In this document: in pieces, positions 5,234 through 9,188 of the stretch | Numbering within the stretch: position 1 is the first letter of the stretch | Layout of the letters: every line of letters begins with the position of its first letter | Assembly (NCBI GenBank): GCA_034431935.1 | Contig: DAOUCU010000121.1 | Location: 1-9,188 of the forward strand | Length of the DNA stretch: 9,188 nt | Reading direction: 5' to 3' | DNA from: JBFMDU01 sp034431935 | Lineage (GTDB): Bacteria > Chloroflexota > Dehalococcoidia > GIF9 > JBFMDU01 | Program-made: the position numbers and the translations under genes | The notes under the pieces: model-generated | Seen by the model: only the letters and a program-made list of their open reading frames with translations | What the model was told of the DNA's origin: nothing | Databases searched by the model: none

Positions 5234-6484
5234 ATGCTTACCGCCGTCATAATTCTGGCGCTCAGCTATCTTGGCGTTGCTTTCACGCGACTGCCCCATG
5301 TGAATGTTGACCGTCCATCGGCGGCCTTCACCGGGGCGGTCCTCATGGTTGTCTTTGGCGTGCTTTCCTTCGATGAAGCCGTCCGCGCCATCGACTTTAA
5401 TACCATCGCGCTTCTTCTGGGCATGATGGTGCTAGTCTCAGTCCTCCAGCAGGCCGGTTTCTTTACCATGCTTGCGGTCAAGGCGGTGACGCTTGCCGGT
5501 TCACCGTGGAAGCTCCTGCTTATCGTCATTGGCGCCACGGCGCTGTTCAGCGCCTTCCTCGTCAATGATGCCGTGGTCCTCTTTTTCACACCCGTTATTC
5601 TGCAGACTTGCCGCCTGATGAAACTGAAACCGGTAGCGTACCTGATCGCCGAGGCGATGGCGGCCAACATCGGCAGTACTGCCACCATAGTCGGCAATCC
5701 CCAGAACATGCTTATTGGCATTAAATCGGGGATAACCTTCGGGCATTTCTTCATGTATCTGGCGCCGGTGGCGCTGGTTTCGACATTCATCCTTATAGGT
5801 ATTATGTATGCTTTCTATCGTGATGACTTCAGCCGGAAGTTTGCTGTCGGTGTTGAGGCACTGCCGAAAACTGGCATCTATGACATTGAGGCGCTCTGGC
5901 GTTCGGTGCCGATTGTGGGGCTGGCACTGGTCATGTTTTTTATCAGTACCTTCATCGGCCTCTCAATTCCGGTGATTGCGCTGGCCAGCGCCGCGCTTGT
6001 CATGCTGGTCAGCAAGTTTCGTCCCTCGCGTATCATCCGCGGCGTTGACTGGGTGCTTCTCCTTTTCTTTGCCGGCCTTTTCATAATAATTGAAGGGGCG
6101 CATAAAGCCGGGGTTTTTGATCTGGTTCTCGAGCACATCACTGTTACCCCGGACATTCAGGGCATTCTGTCAGTGAATGTTTTCAGCGTGCTGGTCTCCC
6201 AACTAGTCAGTAATGTTCCTTTGACCATGCTCGCGATACCGGTCATCAAGAACGTGCCGGGCGATGTCCTCTGGGTAGCGCTGGCCTCGGGTGCGACGCT
6301 GGGTGGCAACATGACCATCATCGGCGCTGTGGCCAACATCATCGTAGTCGAGGGCGCGGCGCGCGAGAACGTGAATGTTCCGTTCATGGAATTCTTGAAG
6401 GTGGGGTTGGTGGTGACCGTGCTTACGGTGCTTGCCGGGGTTGCCATAATTGTTGGAGAACAGGCGCTGGGCATCCTGCGCTAG
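5234..6484 (+). CDS. SLC13/ArsB-type (ion transporter superfamily) membrane permease
   Basis: An inner-membrane secondary transporter of 416 residues, a normal size for the ArsB/NhaD/SLC13 group, which moves anions such as arsenite, sulfate or dicarboxylates, or exchanges Na+/H+. The first membrane segment starts at residue 2, and about ten or more hydrophobic segments follow. The two inverted halves of the fold are visible as matching hairpin motifs: NIGSTATIVGNPQNMLIG (145-162) and LGGNMTIIGAVANIIVV (356-372). NDAVVLFFTP (111-120) and SNVPLTMLAIP (326-336) are the paired helix breaks around the substrate site. RPSAAFTGA (27-35) is a typical early motif. ATG 5234 has only a weak GGGGG just ahead, so translation may depend on the small upstream gene. 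Superfamily is secure. The substrate cannot be read: no arsR, arsenate reductase or other specific partner is adjacent. Confidence 0.92.
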   Translation: MLTAVIILALSYLGVAFTRLPHVNVDRPSAAFTGAVLMVVFGVLSFDEAVRAIDFNTIALLLGMMVLVSVLQQAGFFTMLAVKAVTLAGSPWKLLLIVIGATALFSAFLVNDAVVLFFTPVILQTCRLMKLKPVAYLIAEAMAANIGSTATIVGNPQNMLIGIKSGITFGHFFMYLAPVALVSTFILIGIMYAFYRDDFSRKFAVGVEALPKTGIYDIEALWRSVPIVGLALVMFFISTFIGLSIPVIALASAALVMLVSKFRPSRIIRGVDWVLLLFFAGLFIIIEGAHKAGVFDLVLEHITVTPDIQGILSVNVFSVLVSQLVSNVPLTMLAIPVIKNVPGDVLWVALASGATLGGNMTIIGAVANIIVVEGAARENVNVPFMEFLKVGLVVTVLTVLAGVAIIVGEQALGILR

Positions 6485-6539
6485 GGCCGTTCCCGGTATA
6501 GCTCCGGCTTTCTTGTGGTATGTTAGAATGGACACGGGC

Positions 6540-7028
6540 ATGAAGATCTTTATCTGTTTACTGCTGGTCATCGCCGTCCTGTCTGGCTGTGCTTCGGCCG
6601 TTCCGGGTGCTGAGGGGGCGCCAACGACGCCGCAGGCGTCGGCAGTTTCTCCATCACCGGTGCCGTCACTTCCATCCCCCGCGCCCGAGGCGGTGCCTGC
6701 ACCTTCATCTTCGGTATCTTCATCAAGAACAATATCGTGGGACCAGGCTTCAAGCTATATTGGCCAGAGGATGACGGTCTACGGGCCGGTTGCCAGCACC
6801 AATTATGCGGCCCGCAGCAATGGCCAACCGACTTTTCTTAACCTCGGCAGGCCGTACCCCGAGCATGGTTTGACAGTGGTTATCTGGGGCCGTGACCGGA
6901 GTAAATTCCCGTATGCGCCAGAGAAATACTACGTTGGTAAGACGGTGTATGTTACCGGTCTCGTAGAGGAATACCGGGGCGTGCCGGAAATTATTGTTAC
7001 GGATCCGGGTCAGATTGAAGTCCGTTAG
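6540..7028 (+). CDS. OB-fold lipoprotein linked to thermonuclease
   Basis: An exported lipoprotein of 162 residues. The signal peptide MKIFICLLLVIAVLSGC ends in an LSGC lipobox with Cys17 as the lipidation site. A disordered linker rich in Pro, Ser and Ala covers about 18-62. A compact C-terminal domain (64-162) follows, with ISWDQASSYIGQRMTVYGPV, PTFLNLG (97-103), TVVIWGRDR and GKTVYVTGLVEEYRGVPEI. I recognise this as an OB-fold domain often met near or fused to nucleases, where it may bind nucleic acid at the cell surface. The reading frame extends upstream; ATG 6540 gives a normal short lipoprotein signal, while ATG 6528 would add four residues, and neither has a strong ribosome-binding site. 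The end overlaps the thermonuclease start, so the two are probably made together. Localisation is well supported; nucleic-acid binding is inferred. Confidence 0.85.
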   Translation: MKIFICLLLVIAVLSGCASAVPGAEGAPTTPQASAVSPSPVPSLPSPAPEAVPAPSSSVSSSRTISWDQASSYIGQRMTVYGPVASTNYAARSNGQPTFLNLGRPYPEHGLTVVIWGRDRSKFPYAPEKYYVGKTVYVTGLVEEYRGVPEIIVTDPGQIEVR

Positions 7029-7494
7029 TCTTCTCATAATTGGGGTTCTGATTGGCCTCGGCATCGGCTATGGCGCGTGGCACGGACAGGCGGTTTCTGG
7101 CGAATTCGAGACGGCCGTAGTCGTTCGTGTCATTGACGGAGATACTGTAGAACTGGCCGACGGCCGTCACGTGCGTTACATCGGCGTGGACACGCCGGAG
7201 GTGGCCGGTTCGCCGAAGGGAGAACAACCGTGGGGCAGGGAGGCAAGCGCCAGAAACCGCGAGCTGGTCGAGAAGAAGACGGTTGAGCTTCAGCGTGGCG
7301 GGCGCGAGACGGATGATTTCGGGCGCACCCTGCGGTACGTTTATGTCGAGGGGACGTTCGTTAACGCCGAGCTGATTGCCGAAGGTCTGGGCCGCGCTTA
7401 CTCGTTTGAGCCCGACGACCGCTACCGTCAGATTTTTGTCCAGCTTGAGCAGTATGCCAGGCTGACCAAGAAGGGGATATGGTCAGGAGGCTAG
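7015..7494 (+). CDS. exported thermonuclease (staphylococcal nuclease-like)
   Basis: A calcium-dependent phosphodiesterase of the SNase family that cuts DNA and RNA. With the start at TTG 7015 it has 159 residues: an N-terminal hydrophobic signal or anchor (4-22, LLIIGVLIGLGIG) and the nuclease domain (about 32-157). All catalytic residues known from the S. aureus enzyme are present: Asp43 in IDGDT (Asp21), Arg54 (Arg35), Asp59 and Glu62 in VDTPE (Asp40, Glu43), and Arg104 in FGRTLRYVY (Arg87). It should be active, outside the cytoplasm. A TTG at 6994 would add seven residues; 7015 gives the natural MKSVSLLIIG signal. No ATG is available and the ribosome-binding site is weak, so translation is probably coupled to the lipoprotein gene, which it overlaps by 14 bases. 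Together the pair may degrade external nucleic acid for nutrition. Confidence 0.93.
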   Translation: MKSVSLLIIGVLIGLGIGYGAWHGQAVSGEFETAVVVRVIDGDTVELADGRHVRYIGVDTPEVAGSPKGEQPWGREASARNRELVEKKTVELQRGGRETDDFGRTLRYVYVEGTFVNAELIAEGLGRAYSFEPDDRYRQIFVQLEQYARLTKKGIWSGG

Positions 7495-7495
7495 G

Positions 7496-7533
7496 AAGCC
7501 GTCCGGTTCCTGCTGTAAAATCTGAGACGGCTT
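7496..7533 (+). terminator. inverted repeat after the thermonuclease gene, possible weak terminator
   Basis: AAGCCGTC (7496-7503) and GACGGCTT (7526-7533) form a perfect 8-bp stem with a 22-base loop, followed by GCCTTTAG. It begins just after the thermonuclease stop codon and ends twelve bases before the tRNA. The long loop and short T-run make termination weak; it could instead be a processing structure in the tRNA leader. Confidence 0.35.
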
Positions 7534-7545
7534 GCCTTTAGTCCC

Positions 7546-7630
7546 GGGGAAGTGCTGGAACTGGCAGACAGGCATGGCTTAGGACCATGTGCCGCAAGGC
7601 GTGGGGGTCCGAGTCCCCCCTTCCCCACCA
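7546..7630 (+). tRNA. tRNA-Leu (UAG anticodon)
   Basis: A complete class II tRNA reading CUA and related leucine codons. The acceptor stem GGGGAAG (7546-7552) pairs with CTTCCCC (7620-7626). The D stem is CTG/CAG (7555-7557 with 7569-7571). The anticodon stem CATGG/CCATG encloses the loop CTTAGGA (7578-7584) with TAG at 7580-7582. A long variable arm, GCC-GCAA-GGC (7591-7600), marks the leucine class. The T stem GGGGG/CCCCC encloses TCCGAGT. Discriminator A (7627), typical of leucine, is followed by an encoded CCA (7628-7630). The T loop begins TCC rather than the near-universal TTC, a small oddity. Confidence 0.96.
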
Positions 7631-7726
7631 AAGGTTACCACAGGCAGAGCTTTCATGCTGGCATTCAGACTTACCTTTTAGTCACCAGCTATCCGCTGTA
7701 TTTAGATTGTCGCACATGGTGAGGGG

Positions 7727-7741
7727 GCTGGCTATGCCAGC
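7727..7741. other. hairpin in the convergent gap between the tRNA and the minus-strand genes
   Basis: GCTGGC (7727-7732) and GCCAGC (7736-7741) form a perfect 6-bp stem with the loop TAT. No T-run follows on either strand. It lies within the 167-base gene-free stretch 7631-7797 where plus- and minus-strand transcription meet. Nothing else is evident in that stretch. Confidence 0.25.
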
Positions 7742-7797
7742 GCGGCCAAACTGCTGCCCCGGGCGGTCATACTACCGTTGGCACTTCGCGTGATGGC

Positions 7798-8268
7798 TTA
7801 CTGTTCAGTTGAGCGGCGGTGCCAGTCTGCCCACCGTCTGCTGGTCGGATAAGTCAGGATAAAACCTACTGTTGCCAGGGCAAACGCAATTATCACCGGA
7901 AGCCACCGTCCTCCAAGGTATCGCGTCACGAAAGCAATACATACAACTGACTCAAATAATGAAATCCGCAGACCTTGGCCGTAGTAGACCTCAGCATCAA
8001 TCGAATCGGCAGATTTTTTGTGCCAGCCGAATATCTTCGGCCACCGGAGGCCTATCGTCAGTAGTAGGCAGGATGCAACGATGACGCCAATGTCGAGAAC
8101 CAAATCCACATCTTTCTCATAAGGCACCCAACCCCACCAGGGCAATAGCATTAGCACAGCTATTGCCGCCGGAATCGTGGCCATTGACAGTCCACTGAGG
8201 ACCCTGTTAATGATTAGTCCTCGGTCTATAAGGTACCGTTGCCATACATAAATCCATGCGGATACCAT
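7798..8268 (-). CDS. small integral membrane protein, unknown; candidate immunity protein
   Basis: A 156-residue protein with four likely membrane segments (about 26-48, 54-76, 101-119 and 123-141), a short basic and aromatic N-terminus, a cytoplasm-like linker near 77-98 (KKSADSIDAE) and a basic C-terminal tail. I recognise no family. ATG is at 8268, with AGGAAG about a dozen bases ahead as a modest ribosome-binding site. It lies 58 bases downstream of the 65-residue membrane protein gene and in the same direction as the RHS gene. Base composition here is visibly more AT-rich than in the plus-strand genes (23 G or C in the 60 bases 8281-8340), which suggests a separate origin. An immunity role is an inference from position behind an RHS C-terminal tip. 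Confidence 0.7.
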   Translation of the reverse strand: MVSAWIYVWQRYLIDRGLIINRVLSGLSMATIPAAIAVLMLLPWWGWVPYEKDVDLVLDIGVIVASCLLLTIGLRWPKIFGWHKKSADSIDAEVYYGQGLRISLFESVVCIAFVTRYLGGRWLPVIIAFALATVGFILTYPTSRRWADWHRRSTEQ

Positions 8269-8326
8269 TTGGTTTCTGTTCTTCCTTTCTCGCGTCCAGT
8301 CAATGACTTATTGCTATTTTGTTAAT

Positions 8327-8524
8327 TCACCCAATTCTAGGGTATAAGAATGCAACGGTTGCCCAGATAAGCACGCCGCAAGCGGTTAAGAAGGCGAGAT
8401 AGTAGATTAGCTTTAGAGCATTCGCTTGCTGTGCAACCTTGTCCTTCTTCAAAATGAGGGCATAAACGCCCCAGGCAAACGCGACGATGGATGAGATAAT
8501 CCATATAAGCCCTGGGCCAGACAT
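8327..8524 (-). CDS. 65-residue two-helix membrane protein, unknown; candidate immunity protein
   Basis: A 65-residue protein with two hydrophobic helices (about 6-25 and 38-62) joined by a short Lys/Gln-rich loop (KKDKVAQQ, 26-33). ATG 8524 is chosen because AGGTGGGGG stands five bases upstream; an in-frame GTG at 8536 would add four residues but would lack such a site. The ribosome-binding site abuts the stop codon of the RHS gene, and the gap is only 12 bases, so the genes are probably co-transcribed. A tiny membrane protein directly behind an RHS tip is a common position for an immunity protein, but I do not recognise the family. It might equally be a helper of the RHS protein. Confidence 0.7.
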   Translation of the reverse strand: MSGPGLIWIISSIVAFAWGVYALILKKDKVAQQANALKLIYYLAFLTACGVLIWATVAFLYPRIG

Positions 8525-8536
8525 CAATACCCCCAC

Positions 8537-9188
8537 CTAGACCCACAGTATGGGTGGTATCCCAGGCAATCCGTAGCTCCCGCCCGAGAAGTTCCGTAAA
8601 CCCCAATCAAATGTGGTGTACCCCAGCATGATTAGTCCGGGTGATCCACCAGTTAACCAGAGAAGTCCGCCCATCTGAATAGCGCTGTAGACTCCGGCGC
8701 CTGCGATTAAAACCTTACCCACCATTCCACCAACCCCTAGAGCCCTGTAGCCGACCGTCGTCTCCCTGGGCGTCCACATTACCCCTGCCAGTCCACCGGA
8801 GGGGGTCAAGAACACGGCCACGCCGTCCTTAACACCGCCAGCGCAAAGTTTGAATACATCGTGCGATTTCTCCAGCGGCAAAAAGAGGCTTTCGCCTCCC
8901 TTTCTGGCTTCAATATATTTTTCCAGCTCCTCGATATCGGCCCATGATATGAACCCCATCTCAGCCTGTTCGTACCAGTACGAGTAATCACCGTCCTCAT
9001 CACCGGTAAGTGTTATGTTGCCGATTTCTACCACCCTTCCCGTCGGGTCAACGTACCTGAGCGGGTTGTTCAGCACGTACGAGTAACGGTTCAGCGTCTG
9101 GGGGTTGGCAAAGCTCTGCACTACCGTATCCGCACTTATAAACCGCCCGATCACCGGGTCATAGTACCTGGCCCCGTAGTAGTAAAGC
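8537..9188 (-). CDS. C-terminal part of an RHS-repeat protein (partial, runs off the window)
   Basis: The last 216 residues of a larger protein; the frame is open to the window edge, so the true start lies beyond 9188. The GTG at 9154 is internal to the core and not a start. The visible N-terminal part is the RHS core-associated signature: YYYGARYYDP (2-11), VIGRFISAD (12-20), NRYSYVLNNPLRYVDPTG (33-50). In RHS polymorphic toxins this core marks the shell end, after which a variable tip follows. Here the tip is 51-216: an acidic, aromatic region (to about 95), then a glycine-rich hydrophobic region (about 118-200) with two or three possible membrane helices, ending GIPPILWV. No nuclease, deaminase or ADP-ribosyltransferase motif is visible, so a membrane-acting or inactive tip is possible. 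RHS proteins are usually large and exported or cell-surface. Family is sure; toxin activity is not. Confidence 0.88.
   Translation of the reverse strand, partial: LYYYGARYYDPVIGRFISADTVVQSFANPQTLNRYSYVLNNPLRYVDPTGRVVEIGNITLTGDEDGDYSYWYEQAEMGFISWADIEELEKYIEARKGGESLFLPLEKSHDVFKLCAGGVKDGVAVFLTPSGGLAGVMWTPRETTVGYRALGVGGMVGKVLIAGAGVYSAIQMGGLLWLTGGSPGLIMLGYTTFDWGLRNFSGGSYGLPGIPPILWV

Noticed and set aside
5266..5790. Long minus-strand frame opposite the permease gene
   Set aside because: It mirrors a strongly supported membrane transporter and has a low-complexity, unlikely composition; it is a codon-bias shadow.
7498..7545. Promoter for the tRNA (TAAAAT at 7516-7521)
   Set aside because: No acceptable -35 element stands 16-18 bases upstream, and the hexamer lies in the loop of the inverted repeat; not strong enough to list.
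7587..7793. Plus-strand reading frame of 68 codons
   Set aside because: It begins inside the tRNA-Leu gene, has no ribosome-binding site and a composition unlike a protein.
9152..9154. GTG as start of the minus-strand RHS gene
   Set aside because: The frame stays open to the window edge and the preceding codons encode YYYGARYYDP, part of the same RHS core, so the gene is cut by the window.
7631..9188. Duplicated tRNA 3' end as an attachment site
   Set aside because: No second copy of the tRNA-Leu 3' segment was found in the rest of the window, and no integrase is present.
1..9188. CRISPR array or insertion sequence
   Set aside because: No regularly spaced repeats, no transposase and no terminal inverted repeats were seen.

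Overview
The window looks like a chromosomal segment of a moderately high-GC bacterium. It carries a bacterial phosphofructokinase, sigma-70-type promoters, Shine-Dalgarno sites, a lipoprotein lipobox and a tRNA with an encoded CCA. The gene mix (Ddl-like ATP-grasp pair, OB-fold lipoprotein beside a thermonuclease, RHS protein) would suit an anaerobic Chloroflexota-like lineage, but this is a weak inference without a marker gene. No CRISPR array, insertion sequence or rRNA was seen.

Layout. (1) 73-1041: 6-phosphofructokinase. (2) 1042-1218: a regulatory gap with a strong promoter, a 12-nt direct repeat flanking it, a 5'UTR hairpin and a strong Shine-Dalgarno site. (3) 1189/1219-4961: a tightly coupled four-gene operon. 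It encodes a lysine 2,3-aminomutase-type radical SAM/PLP enzyme, two different D-Ala-D-Ala-ligase-like ATP-grasp enzymes and a GNAT acetyltransferase. Junctions are a 4-nt overlap, a 1-nt overlap and a 1-nt gap. (4) 4962-5061: a consensus promoter containing a perfect palindrome, followed at once by an intrinsic terminator. (5) 5062-6484: a 40-residue basic protein and an SLC13/ArsB-type permease. (6) 6540-7494: an OB-fold lipoprotein overlapping an exported thermonuclease. (7) 7546-7630: tRNA-Leu(UAG). (8) 7798-9188, minus strand: the C-terminal end of an RHS-repeat protein, then two small membrane-protein genes, in a segment that is locally AT-richer. The two strands converge between the tRNA and this last block.

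How the genes may work together. The operon in (3) is the most interesting part. An aminomutase making a beta-amino acid, probably beta-lysine, sits with two amide-forming ligases and an acetyltransferase. This suggests a pathway to a beta-amino-acid dipeptide, tripeptide or acylated conjugate. It resembles the methanogen ablA/ablB route to N-epsilon-acetyl-beta-lysine but adds two ligation steps. The product (osmolyte, storage compound or bioactive peptide) cannot be read from the sequence. The minus-strand block at the right edge has the layout of a polymorphic-toxin tip followed by candidate immunity proteins, here all hydrophobic.
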